DNA of 14,751 nt from Prevotella sp. (GTDB lineage: Bacteria > Bacteroidota > Bacteroidia > Bacteroidales > Bacteroidaceae): NCBI GenBank assembly GCA_017430675.1, contig JAFRMM010000189.1, forward strand, positions 1-14,751, given 5' to 3'. Positions 1 through 7,384 of the stretch are shown here, in pieces; the stretch's first letter is position 1, and every line of letters starts with the position of its first letter. Made by a program: the position numbers and the translations under genes. Below the pieces are notes generated by a model. That model was not told the origin of the DNA. It did not search any database and saw nothing but the letters and a program-made list of their open reading frames with translations.

Positions 1-486
1 GAGGGCGACCGTGAGGCCAACATCGACAAACTGCGCTATGACAAGATCATCATCATGACCGATGCCGACGTCGATGGCTCGCACATCGACACACTGATCA
101 TGACCCTCTTCTACCGTTTCATGCCGCAGGTGATCCAGGGTGGACACCTCTACATCGCCACCCCGCCGCTCTACAAATGTACTTATAAGAAGACCTCCGA
201 ATACTGCTACACCGAGCAGCAGCGTCAGGCCTTCATCGACAAGTATGTGGCCGGCAACGGTGATGACAAGGCCCTGCACACCCAGCGCTATAAAGGTCTT
301 GGTGAGATGAACCCCGAGCAACTCTGGGAGACCACCATGAACCCCGAGAACCGCTTGCTGAAGCAGGTGACTATCGAGAACGCCGCCGAGGCCGACGAGA
401 TCTTCTCCATGCTGATGGGTGACGACGTCGAGCCGCGCCGTGAGTTCATCGAGAAGAACGCCACTTACGCTAACATCGACGCATAA
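1..486 (+). CDS. gyrB: DNA gyrase subunit B, C-terminal part (5' end outside window)
   Basis: The frame is open from base 1 and ends at TAA 484-486, giving the last 161 residues of the ATPase subunit of DNA gyrase, which introduces negative supercoils with GyrA. Visible are the TOPRIM metal-binding motif TDADVDGSHI (DxDxDG at 61-78) and, at 283-312, the conserved QRYKGLGEMN box, followed by the LWETTMNPE segment typical of type II topoisomerase B subunits. The ending ANIDA is normal for the short GyrB form of Bacteroidetes, without the long insertion seen in enterobacteria. ParE is the alternative, but the QRYKGLGEMNPEQLWETTMNP wording favours GyrB. The start lies outside the window. A hairpin terminator follows directly. 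Confidence 0.96.
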   Translation, partial: EGDREANIDKLRYDKIIIMTDADVDGSHIDTLIMTLFYRFMPQVIQGGHLYIATPPLYKCTYKKTSEYCYTEQQRQAFIDKYVAGNGDDKALHTQRYKGLGEMNPEQLWETTMNPENRLLKQVTIENAAEADEIFSMLMGDDVEPRREFIEKNATYANIDA

Positions 487-490
487 CGAC

Positions 491-514
491 AAGGGGAGCC
501 GTATGGTTCCCCTT
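491..514 (+). terminator. Hairpin terminator after gyrB
   Basis: The arms AAGGGGAGCC (491-500) and GGTTCCCCTT (505-514) pair over 10 positions with one G-T pair, around the loop GTAT. A short pyrimidine run CTTTG follows. It starts 4 bases after the gyrB stop and ends 8 bases before the next ATG, so it probably ends gyrB transcription or reduces read-through into the next gene. The T tract is short, so strength is uncertain. Confidence 0.75.
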
Positions 515-522
515 CTTTGCCT

Positions 523-1008
523 ATGATACGAACCGTCCTGCTCCTGTTCTGTCTGATAGCCACCCCGTGCCTGGCACAGACCTTCGAGCCAAGGGAAGAA
601 AACGGTTTCACGCTGCGCAAGGAGCACGACAGCCTCTACTGGCTGAACGACTGGCGGTTGCCCTACCCCGTCTATCAGTTCCAGACGGGTGATGTGGATG
701 GTGATGGCAGCATGGACGCGATGGTGGGCGTCATCAAGGCGACGCGCTACTACCCTGAGAAGGGACGGCGGTTGTTCATCTTCAAGCAGGTAAACGGCAA
801 GGCGCGCGCCATGTGGCTGGGATCGAAACTGGGCGGCATCCTGCAGGACTTCAGGTTCATCAACGGCCGCATCCGCGGTTTAGAGAAAGCCAACGACAGC
901 CTCTACGTGGTGGCGGAATACAAATGGGGAAGTTTCGGCATGGACTTCGACCATTATCTGATCAAATGGACAGACAAAGAAACAGCAACAAAATACTTTA
1001 GCCAATGA
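523..1008 (+). CDS. Small secreted protein with a DGDG (FG-GAP/VCBS-like) motif, function unknown
   Basis: This 161-residue protein starts at ATG 523. A TTG two codons upstream at 517 is less likely, since the ATG gives a clean signal peptide: MIRTV, a hydrophobic core LLLFCLIA, then a probable cleavage after CLA before QTFEP. The Cys in this segment is not in a good lipobox, so export to the periplasm by signal peptidase I is more likely than lipidation. Residues about 48-60 read FQTGDVDGDGSMD, a calcium-loop-like motif seen in FG-GAP/VCBS blades; the rest is beta-rich without a recognised domain. Its stop overlaps the next start in ATGA (1005-1008), so it is probably translated together with the DUF3160 lipoprotein. 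I do not recognise a specific family. Confidence 0.8.
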   Translation: MIRTVLLLFCLIATPCLAQTFEPREENGFTLRKEHDSLYWLNDWRLPYPVYQFQTGDVDGDGSMDAMVGVIKATRYYPEKGRRLFIFKQVNGKARAMWLGSKLGGILQDFRFINGRIRGLEKANDSLYVVAEYKWGSFGMDFDHYLIKWTDKETATKYFSQ

Positions 1009-3431
1009 AAACAAAAACCTACCTGATGCTATGCCTCGCCGGTCTGGTGACGGCATGCAGCCAAAAAGCAAGCGTGGTCTCTGTGCCCGTGTCGCATATC
1101 GACGTGGAGCAGTTGAAAGACAGTATCGACTACAATATGGACGTCTCCGGACTGCCCATCAGTGACCTCCTCGTGCTCAGCAACGCCCCTGCCGCCCGTC
1201 AGGGATTCCCCTTCAAGGATGCTTATATTCGTGGTGTCTATGAGGGTACCACCTGGTACGACTCCCTGATGTGGAAATTTGACGAGAACACCAATTTCCA
1301 AGGTATCGAGCAGAAGGAAGACGAGTCGTGGCGCGACTTCTACTACCGTGCCAGTCAGGAGAAAGGTCTCATCAAATACACCCAGGAGGAGCAGGACTTC
1401 ATGAAACGCCTGCAAGAGCGTGCCGATGAGTTGAAGAAGTTGAACTTCGACGTGGCTGAGGACCTGCGGGTGAATATGGGTAACCTCATCAATCCAAAAC
1501 AACTGAAGGAATTCGACTCCCTGCTCTGTCAGCATCTGGCCGAGGACGGCTTTGCCATCGTCCCTGCCACCCACGACCAGTTGTTCCATGTCTATGAGCA
1601 GAACGACTACCAGGAGTTCCCCAGTTTCGTCACCACCGACCTGTACCTGCAACTCTATCACCTCTATTTTGACTGTCTGCTGAAGGAACTTGAGGAAGAG
1701 TCACTCATCAAACTGATGACCGAGATGTCGCGCAATATGTACGATGTCATGCACCAGCAGGCTGCCAACACCAACAACGAGGAGATCTGGGCCTACGCCA
1801 ACCATAACGCCGTCTTCTTCGCCATCGCCTACCAACTGCTGACGGGAAAGGCCATCGGTACCCCCGAGGAACAGGCAGAAGCCAAGCCCGAGGTGGAGAA
1901 GGCGATAAAGGCCGAGAACGACTTCAGCGACTTCATGGAGGACTATAAGGAGATTGAGTTCGCCTACAGTCTCTTCCGTCCGCGTGGGCACTACTCCCGC
2001 AACGAGACACTGCAGCGTTACTTCCGTGGTATGATGTGGCTGCAGAGCGTACCCTTCGGAATGGATAACCCTGACGAGGTGAAGGAAGCCGTGGTGATGG
2101 CCTACGCCCTGGAGAACAATCCACAGGCCAAGCAGAACTACGACACCTTCAACAAACTCATCACCTTCCTCATGGGACAGCCCGACAACCTCTCCATTCC
2201 ACAGGTCATCGCAGAGGTGAAGAAGATAGGGCTTCCGCTCGAAAGTCTGCTTGCCAACCAGCAGAAGATGGACGAACTGAAGAAGACCCTCGAGAAGATC
2301 GGCAACGAGCAGACGCGTATCCGTCCGGCATTCGAGAAGACCAGTCATAATAAGATATGTCTGATGCCACAGCGTTACCAGCCCGATGCAGAGGTGCTGT
2401 TGAATACCGTTGATTACGAAAACAACCCCACCCAGCGCGACGTACCAAAAGGGCTGGACTTCTTTGCTGCCATGGGCGTTTCTGCTGCCGAACAGATCCT
2501 CATGGAGGAGAAGCAGGAGTGGAAAGGCTTCAGGTCTGCCCTTGACAATATGAAGAAGCGTATGCAGGAGATCGACTGGCAGGAGACCATCGCTACCCAG
2601 TGGATGAACAGTCTGAAGGTGCTCAACGACAAGGGCGAGAACCTACCCTACTTCATGGTCACCCCCGAGTGGGACAAGAAAAACATGAATGCAGTGCTCG
2701 CCTCATGGGCAGAACTGAAGCACGATGCCATCCTCTACGCCAAACAGCCCTTCGGAGCCGAGTGTGGCGGTGGCGGTCTGCCCGAGCCTTTGGTGAAGGG
2801 CTATGTGGAGCCCAACGTCAATTTCTGGAAGAAAGCCCTCGAACTGCTTGACAACACCGAGAAACTGTTGAAGGAGCAGAACATGCTGACACAGAAGGCC
2901 TTCGACGCCACCAACCGTCTGCGTGAGGAAGCACAGTTCCTGCTGAACATCAGTGAGAAGGAACTCGCTGGTACACCGATCACCGATGAGGAGTACGACC
3001 AGATAGAATGTATCGGCTCTGCCTTCGAGAATATCTCCCTGGACCTCGTTCGTCAGCCAGATCAGTACCTCGATGGCTGGAGCAATGTGGAGGGTGCCGA
3101 CAAGAAGGTGGCACTCGTGGCCGATGTCTATACCGCCAATGCCGACAACAATCCTGACAAGTCCATCCTCTTCGAGGCTGTTGGCCTGGCAGATGAGATC
3201 TATGTCGTCGTGGAGATTGAAGGCTATCTGTATCTGACCCGCGGTGCTGTACTGAGTTATCGTGAATTCAACCAGCCCATCGACATGCCGCGCCTCACCG
3301 ACGAGGAGTGGCAGCAGCAGTTGGAGAAGAACCCACGTAAGGGTGTGCCCGAATGGATGAAACGCATCATCGTGCCGCTGAAGAAGATGCCGGAGGCCAA
3401 TGAGGATTATTTCTACAGTTCTGGCTGTTAG
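1005..3431 (+). CDS. DUF3160 family lipoprotein
   Basis: This is an 808-residue protein. Its N-terminus MKTKTYLMLCLAGLVTAC is a lipoprotein signal with lipobox VTAC (Cys18). The Bacteroidetes surface-export signature after Cys is not evident (SQKASV), so the periplasmic side of a membrane is more likely. DUF3160 hallmarks are present: FPSFVTTDLYLQLYHLYFD near residues 205-224 (the family's 'ITTDxxLHxYHxxFD' block), KICLMPQRYQPDAEVL with PKGLDFFAAMG near 449-485, and LASWAELKHDAILYAKQ near 565-581 before a Gly-rich stretch. Family members are large helical proteins of unknown biochemical role. The gene overlaps its upstream neighbour by 4 bases and capA downstream by 32 bases, so the four genes from 523 to 5389 probably form one operon. 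The family call is from motif recognition; no function can be assigned. Confidence 0.88.
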   Translation: MKTKTYLMLCLAGLVTACSQKASVVSVPVSHIDVEQLKDSIDYNMDVSGLPISDLLVLSNAPAARQGFPFKDAYIRGVYEGTTWYDSLMWKFDENTNFQGIEQKEDESWRDFYYRASQEKGLIKYTQEEQDFMKRLQERADELKKLNFDVAEDLRVNMGNLINPKQLKEFDSLLCQHLAEDGFAIVPATHDQLFHVYEQNDYQEFPSFVTTDLYLQLYHLYFDCLLKELEEESLIKLMTEMSRNMYDVMHQQAANTNNEEIWAYANHNAVFFAIAYQLLTGKAIGTPEEQAEAKPEVEKAIKAENDFSDFMEDYKEIEFAYSLFRPRGHYSRNETLQRYFRGMMWLQSVPFGMDNPDEVKEAVVMAYALENNPQAKQNYDTFNKLITFLMGQPDNLSIPQVIAEVKKIGLPLESLLANQQKMDELKKTLEKIGNEQTRIRPAFEKTSHNKICLMPQRYQPDAEVLLNTVDYENNPTQRDVPKGLDFFAAMGVSAAEQILMEEKQEWKGFRSALDNMKKRMQEIDWQETIATQWMNSLKVLNDKGENLPYFMVTPEWDKKNMNAVLASWAELKHDAILYAKQPFGAECGGGGLPEPLVKGYVEPNVNFWKKALELLDNTEKLLKEQNMLTQKAFDATNRLREEAQFLLNISEKELAGTPITDEEYDQIECIGSAFENISLDLVRQPDQYLDGWSNVEGADKKVALVADVYTANADNNPDKSILFEAVGLADEIYVVVEIEGYLYLTRGAVLSYREFNQPIDMPRLTDEEWQQQLEKNPRKGVPEWMKRIIVPLKKMPEANEDYFYSSGC

Positions 3432-4347
3432 TCTCAGTATGATGTTATTCAGTTCTTCGGCTCTTGCCGAAGAACTGAATATTCTTTTCACCGGCGACAT
3501 CCTCTTAGACCGTGGTGTGCGCCAGGTGATAGAACATCACGGGGTCGATCATCTGTTCTCTGAGGATATTGACTCCGTGTTTCGTCAGGCTCAGATCGTC
3601 GTCGGCAATCTGGAGTGCCCCGCCACGAAAATCGAAGCACCCGTCTTCAAGCGCTTTATCTTCCGTGGCGAACCCGAATGGCTCGACATCCTGCAACGTC
3701 ATGGCTACACACATCTGAATCTGGCTAATAACCATTCCATCGACCAGGGACGCGAAGGACTGCTCGACACGAAACGGAATATCATTGCTGCCGGGATGGT
3801 TCCTGTTGGAGCGGGAGAGAACATGAATGAGGCCGCAGAACCCGTGCTGCTGGCGGAACAGCCTCGGAAAGTATGGCTCGTAGCCTCCCTGCGCCTACCA
3901 CTCGAGAACTACGCCTATCTGCCGGACAAGCCCTGCGTCAGTCAGGAGCCCATGGACTCACTGCTGGAGCGCGTGAACCATCTGCGACGGACAGATTCCA
4001 CCGCCGTCATCATCGTTTCGCTCCATTGGGGCGGCGAACACACATTGCAGCCTGTACCCAGTCAGCGTCTGGAAGCCCACCAACTGATACGGGCCGGCGC
4101 CGACATGCTGATATGCCACCATACCCATACCCTACAGACCATCGAGGATTTTCAGGGTAAGAAAATCTACTACAGCATCGGCAACTTCATCTTCGACCAG
4201 CCAAGGCCCCTGAACAGCAAGGCCTGTATGGTACTCCTACGCATCAAAGAGGATGGCCTCGATGTAGAAACCATCCCCATAGAAATCCGCCAATGCGTAC
4301 CTTATCTATGTAATAAAATAGAACATTATGAGAATATTAGCCATTAA
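3400..4347 (+). CDS. CapA-family (PGA_cap) secreted metallophosphatase-like protein
   Basis: This 315-residue protein is related to CapA/PgsA of poly-gamma-glutamate capsule synthesis, a calcineurin-like metallophosphatase fold. ATG 3400 is chosen although it lies 32 bases inside the DUF3160 gene, because only this start gives a full signal peptide (MRIISTVLAVSLSMM, hydrophobic, then SSSALA with cleavage before EELN). Motifs in order: TGD 31-33, GNLECP 69-74, LANNH 108-112, SLHWGGEH 207-214, CHHTHTLQ 239-246 and YYSIGNFIFD 257-266, all at the expected spacing for the metal site. No other capsule genes are nearby, so a role in poly-glutamate synthesis is not supported; it may be a general envelope phosphoesterase. 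The 3' end overlaps buk by 20 bases. A strong hairpin lies within codons for the signal peptide. Confidence 0.9.
   Translation: MRIISTVLAVSLSMMLFSSSALAEELNILFTGDILLDRGVRQVIEHHGVDHLFSEDIDSVFRQAQIVVGNLECPATKIEAPVFKRFIFRGEPEWLDILQRHGYTHLNLANNHSIDQGREGLLDTKRNIIAAGMVPVGAGENMNEAAEPVLLAEQPRKVWLVASLRLPLENYAYLPDKPCVSQEPMDSLLERVNHLRRTDSTAVIIVSLHWGGEHTLQPVPSQRLEAHQLIRAGADMLICHHTHTLQTIEDFQGKKIYYSIGNFIFDQPRPLNSKACMVLLRIKEDGLDVETIPIEIRQCVPYLCNKIEHYENISH
3446..3481 (+). terminator. Perfect 16-bp hairpin with T-rich tail inside capA (terminator or attenuator candidate)
   Basis: The arms TATTCAGTTCTTCGGC (3446-3461) and GCCGAAGAACTGAATA (3466-3481) are exact reverse complements, separated by the loop TCTT. 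TTCTTTTC follows at 3482-3489. The structure begins 15 bases after the DUF3160 stop, where an intrinsic terminator for that gene would be expected, yet it lies inside the capA reading frame and encodes the end of its signal peptide. It could act as a conditional terminator or attenuator, or as an mRNA-stabilising hairpin. The pairing is seen directly; the function is inferred. Confidence 0.6.
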
Positions 4348-5389
4348 CCCAGGGATGATCTCTACCAAGGTGGGAATCTTCCAAGACGAGGAACTACTGA
4401 TGCACGCCACACTGAACCACCCGTTCGAAGAACTGTGCCGCTATCCGTTCATCATGGACGAGTTCGACTACCGCAAGGAAAAGATCCTGGAGGAAATTCA
4501 GCGTCAGGGCTACGCCATGGACTTCGACGTGGTCGTAGGTCGAGGCGGTCTGGTGAAACCCATCGAGAGCGGTGTCTATGAACTGAACGACAAGGTGATC
4601 GAGGACACCCGGAACCCTCGTCTGCACCACGCCTGTAACCTAGGGTCGCTGATAGCGCTGAGCATAGCCCGCGAGATAGAAGGATGTCGTGCCTTCACCG
4701 TTGATCCAGGCGTTGTCGATGAACTCGACGACGTGGCCCGCATCACCGGTCTGCCCGAAATGCCCCACCAGACCATCTGGCACGCCCTGAACCAGCGGGA
4801 GATTGCCAAGCGCTACTGCCGTGAGCACAATCTCAAGTACGAGGAGCAGAACCTGATTGTCTGCCACATGGGCAGCGGCATCTCCTTCGCCATGCACCAC
4901 CACGGACGGGCCATCGAGTGCAGCGACGCCTTGAGCGGTGACGGACCCTTCTCGCCCTCACGGGCTGGTATGCTGCCCACGGCGGCATTGGTGAAACTAT
5001 GCTACAGCGGACAATATACCGAGGCGGAGATGCTGCGCAAAATCAACGGTCATAGCGGACTGACTGCCCATCTAGGCACCAACGACGTGAGAGAGGTGGA
5101 GCGGCGCATCGCCGAAGGTGACCAGAAGGCCAAGTTAGTGCTTGACGCCATGATCTACAGCATAGCGCGCTGGCTGGCCTCACTGGCTCCGGCCACCAAC
5201 GGGCAAGTGGATGCCGTCATCCTCACCGGTGCCATTGCCCATAGCAAGTACGTCACTGACGGGCTACGGCGTCGGCTAGGCTTCCTCGCCCCCGTGTTCG
5301 TCTATCCTGGCGAGGACGAACTGACGGCCCTGGCCATGAACGTGCTCAGGGCCATGCGCGGAGAACAGGAAATCAAAGTCTATGCCTAA
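4328..5389 (+). CDS. buk: Butyrate kinase
   Basis: This 353-residue enzyme of the acetate/butyrate kinase (ASKHA) family phosphorylates butyrate or branched-chain short acids; in the reverse direction it makes ATP from butyryl-phosphate in the cytoplasm. Diagnostic segments are the N-terminal phosphate loop INPGMISTKVGIF (6-18), FTVDPGVVDELDDVARITG (123-141), HALNQREIAKRY (152-163), CHMGSGISFA (179-188), GDGPFSPSRAG (204-214) and ILTGAIAHS (298-306), with PGEDELTALA (327-336) near the end. The wording VDELxDVARxTGLP separates butyrate kinases from acetate kinases, and the length is normal. The ATG lies 20 bases inside the end of capA, suggesting coupled translation. Its usual partner ptb is not adjacent but lies about 2 kb away on the other strand. 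Confidence 0.95.
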   Translation: MRILAINPGMISTKVGIFQDEELLMHATLNHPFEELCRYPFIMDEFDYRKEKILEEIQRQGYAMDFDVVVGRGGLVKPIESGVYELNDKVIEDTRNPRLHHACNLGSLIALSIAREIEGCRAFTVDPGVVDELDDVARITGLPEMPHQTIWHALNQREIAKRYCREHNLKYEEQNLIVCHMGSGISFAMHHHGRAIECSDALSGDGPFSPSRAGMLPTAALVKLCYSGQYTEAEMLRKINGHSGLTAHLGTNDVREVERRIAEGDQKAKLVLDAMIYSIARWLASLAPATNGQVDAVILTGAIAHSKYVTDGLRRRLGFLAPVFVYPGEDELTALAMNVLRAMRGEQEIKVYA

Positions 5390-5411
5390 TCTAACAAAAT
5401 AAAACCATCCG

Positions 5412-6014
5412 TTAGAACACGACCCCGAAAGTAGCCACGATATTGTGCAGATACTTATGGCCAATTGGGATATTGAGATCATACGACTTATTCACATCTT
5501 GTAGCCCGAATTGACCATCTATACCAAGAAGGAAGTATCTGCTCAGCCGATACTTTACACTTGGCTGCAGACCGACATAGAAACTCTTTATCTTTTCCTT
5601 TCCATCAAGCGCACTGTATGGACTATTAGGGCTGTCTATGTAATAAGAATCATTCGACACGCAGAAACTAAACACCGGACCAAGACCAAAAGACCATCGA
5701 TCTATATGGTATTGCATGGATAAAGGAATGTCAAGGAATGTGAAGTCATCAGTATCTCCACCATCGCCTACAGAACTAAAGAAGTTCTCCGTATCCCTTC
5801 GGATGTCCAAGCCAGCCATAAGCGACCAGTGCTCAGGGAAATAATAATTCAAGCCATAACCAATATTCATAGATACACCAGTCTCGCTTTTTTCCCACTC
5901 TCGGTCTATGAGCAAACCACCTGACACATGCAGATGATGTTCCCATTTCTTTTCCTGAGCGTATCCACTGACAGTAACTACAAGTAGTAGCATCATTAAA
6001 ATCTGTTTCTTCAT
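5412..6014 (-). CDS. Small outer-membrane beta-barrel protein (porin/PorT-like)
   Basis: This 200-residue protein is predicted to form a small outer-membrane beta-barrel. The start is taken at ATG 6014-6012, which gives MKKQ plus a hydrophobic segment and a signal-peptidase site GYA before QEKK; another Met five codons upstream would place an odd extension before the signal. The mature part has alternating polar and hydrophobic strands rich in Tyr, Phe and Gly (MNIGYGLNYYFPEHW, YVGLQPSVKYRLSRYFLLG) and ends in VVF, a terminal aromatic typical of outer-membrane barrels recognised by the BAM machinery. A -7 promoter element lies about 40 bases upstream. The 3' end faces buk with a 22-base gap. 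Ligand or role cannot be told; the region is more AT-rich than the flanking operons. Confidence 0.8.
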   Translation of the reverse strand: MKKQILMMLLLVVTVSGYAQEKKWEHHLHVSGGLLIDREWEKSETGVSMNIGYGLNYYFPEHWSLMAGLDIRRDTENFFSSVGDGGDTDDFTFLDIPLSMQYHIDRWSFGLGPVFSFCVSNDSYYIDSPNSPYSALDGKEKIKSFYVGLQPSVKYRLSRYFLLGIDGQFGLQDVNKSYDLNIPIGHKYLHNIVATFGVVF

Positions 6015-6053
6015 AAAAATGCTATTCATTTATTCTATTTCGAAAAACGGCGG

Positions 6054-6061
6054 CAAAGGTA
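6054..6061 (-). promoter_or_regulatory. Bacteroidetes -7 element upstream of the beta-barrel gene
   Basis: On the minus strand the sequence reads TACCTTTG, matching the Bacteroidetes sigma-ABfr -7 consensus TAnnTTTG. It lies about 40 bases upstream of ATG 6014. No clear -33 TTTG is seen at the usual 19-21 base spacing, so the call rests on the -7 box and its position. Confidence 0.55.
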
Positions 6062-6148
6062 CATAAAATATAAAATAATCTTTATCTCCAAAAGAATTAC
6101 ATTATTTTCCAATTCTTAATATGAAAACATCATTTACCGTCACTTGTA

Positions 6149-6772
6149 TTAGAACTTATAGCCAATGCCAAACTGGAAGGTATTCTCGAAACCGTTGCAG
6201 TTAAGTTGGCTGCGGATGAAGGAGTGCATGTAGTCGAGGGTGAAGAACATCTTCTTATAGTCCAACTGCGCACCAATCTGGGCCCCCATTGTGAACTTAT
6301 CGTCAGAACTGTAGTCCCACGACCGCTTGGAGTCTATGCCTGTTGGTGTCCCTGAACCATACGAATAGTAAGGCTTTCTCTCTTTTCCTCCCAGTGCATA
6401 CTGGAAGTAGGGGCCCACGTTCAGCCTCAGCCCCATGTCGTCAACCTTCATCACGCGGAAGGAGGCAAGTATAGGCAGCGAGATATTCCACTGGCTGTAG
6501 AACTCCTTGCTGCCATTCGTAGTTGATGTTAGCAGCATGTCTTTCCAATCCCGCTGATTTTCCTAATACGACAAAAGCAGTCGAGGCTGGACGAAAAGCC
6601 AGTCATTCAACTGAATATCATACATTCCGCCGACAAAATCTCCCATCCGCCACTGAGCACCGTCAGTACTTGGAGCAGAAAGGTTTGCACCACCCATCAG
6701 GCCGAAACCGCTCTGGGCATTCATGGTCATTGCGCTCATCACGGCGCATACGATTAAAATTAGTTTTTTCAT
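6149..6772 (-). pseudogene. Outer-membrane beta-barrel gene interrupted by one in-frame TAG
   Basis: Reading from ATG 6772, 69 residues are coded: signal peptide MKKLILIVCAVMSAMTMNA, then QSGFGLMGGANLSAPS, ending QPRLLLSY. A TAG at 6565-6563 then stops translation. The same frame continues without any shift for 137 more residues (ENQRDWKDMLLTSTT... to FQFGIGYKF and TAA), containing barrel strands (SLPILASFRV, GLRLNVGPYFQYALGG, FFTLDYMHSF) and a terminal Phe. Joined across the TAG it would be a normal small porin-like protein of about 207 residues, close in size to the neighbour at 5412. The promoter is intact, so the loss looks recent. Alternatives are a sequencing error, a phase or strain polymorphism, or translational read-through. 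The 69-residue product alone could not make a barrel. Confidence 0.85.
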
Positions 6773-6801
6773 ACAATTCTTTTTAATTATAAAAGCGGGG
6801 G

Positions 6802-6833
6802 CAAAAGTAGTAACATCTTTCTTCTCCCCCAAA
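6802..6833 (-). promoter_or_regulatory. Bacteroidetes promoter (-33 and -7) upstream of the interrupted barrel gene
   Basis: On the minus strand TTTG at 6833-6830 and TACTTTTG at 6809-6802 are separated by exactly 20 bases, matching the Bacteroidetes TTTG-N19-21-TAnnTTTG pattern. The -7 box is 29 bases upstream of ATG 6772. This is the best promoter match in the window, in front of a gene that now carries a premature stop. Confidence 0.75.
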
Positions 6834-6922
6834 AACCTTCACTTTGTTTACTGATTCTTCAACGTACGAAACGTTGCTTTATCTTATATAATTGTTGTTC
6901 TTTTAAAACAAAATTAAGATTT

Positions 6923-7301
6923 TTATCTGCTAAGCGGTTGCAAATCAATATTGATAGTTACCACATTTCCATTAGCATCTTTCTCTATAGTTATATCCGT
7001 CCAAAGTCTGACATATCCAGTGACGTACTTTGAAATGGAGAAAGGCTCACCCATTACTTCATCTACGCCATGACGTGGCTGCTCAAAATAGTAAACTGAT
7101 GCAGGGACTACATCATCCTGTATTATATTAATAATGTACTCGGGATGAAAGGGTGATCTTTATATGAAAAAAAAACTCCGCAATACTCAAGATTGCATTA
7201 AGCGTATCCTTAGCCCTTCCGAGTGCATCAACATAAGCCCGCCGCTCAGAACAGGCAACGAGTAACAGTATCAGTAATAACAAATAAGAAAACCTTCTCA
7301 T
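6923..7301 (-). pseudogene. Frameshifted small lipoprotein gene
   Basis: ATG 7301 opens a frame that codes MRRFSYLLLLILLLVACSER: a lipoprotein signal with lipobox LVAC and Cys17. It continues through RAYVDALGRAKDTLNAILSI to a stop at 7130-7128, giving 57 residues. A second open frame, shifted by one base, covers the same strand from 7159 to TAA 6925-6923 and codes 78 residues of ordinary-looking protein (HPEYIINIIQDDVVPASVYY, then FEQPRHGVDEVMGEPFSISK and a beta-rich end VTINIDLQPLSR) but has no start of its own. A one-base indel between about 7131 and 7159 would join them into a lipoprotein of roughly 125 residues. A run of nine T (7167-7175, minus strand) lies just before. The family is not recognised. 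If both frames were separate genes the second would lack a start, so a broken gene is preferred. Confidence 0.65.
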
Positions 7302-7384
7302 CCTATTAACGCACAGAGATATAGGCGCCCAAAGTGATTGCTTCCATTTCGGACAAGATTACGTATTGTTCGTAACAAACCGTT

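Noticed and set aside
1029..2348. Antisense open frames opposite the DUF3160 gene
   Set aside because: Low-complexity Val/Leu/His products complementary to a conserved protein; no start signals.
3439..3444. Later ATG codons (3439, 3442) as the capA start
   Set aside because: They would remove the charged and most of the hydrophobic part of a good signal peptide; ATG 3400 fits better despite the 32-base overlap.
3400..4347. Capsule or poly-gamma-glutamate synthesis locus based on the CapA homologue
   Set aside because: No ligase, transporter or other capsule genes are present; CapA-like phosphatases are common outside such loci.
6860..6876. Inverted repeat CAACGT-acgaa-ACGTTG between the two pseudogenes
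   Set aside because: The stem is only 6 bp and no T tract follows on the minus strand, where transcription runs; too weak to call a terminator or operator.
7354..7361. TAATCTTG on the minus strand as a promoter for the broken lipoprotein gene
   Set aside because: One mismatch to TAnnTTTG and no -33 at the right spacing; not strong enough to list.
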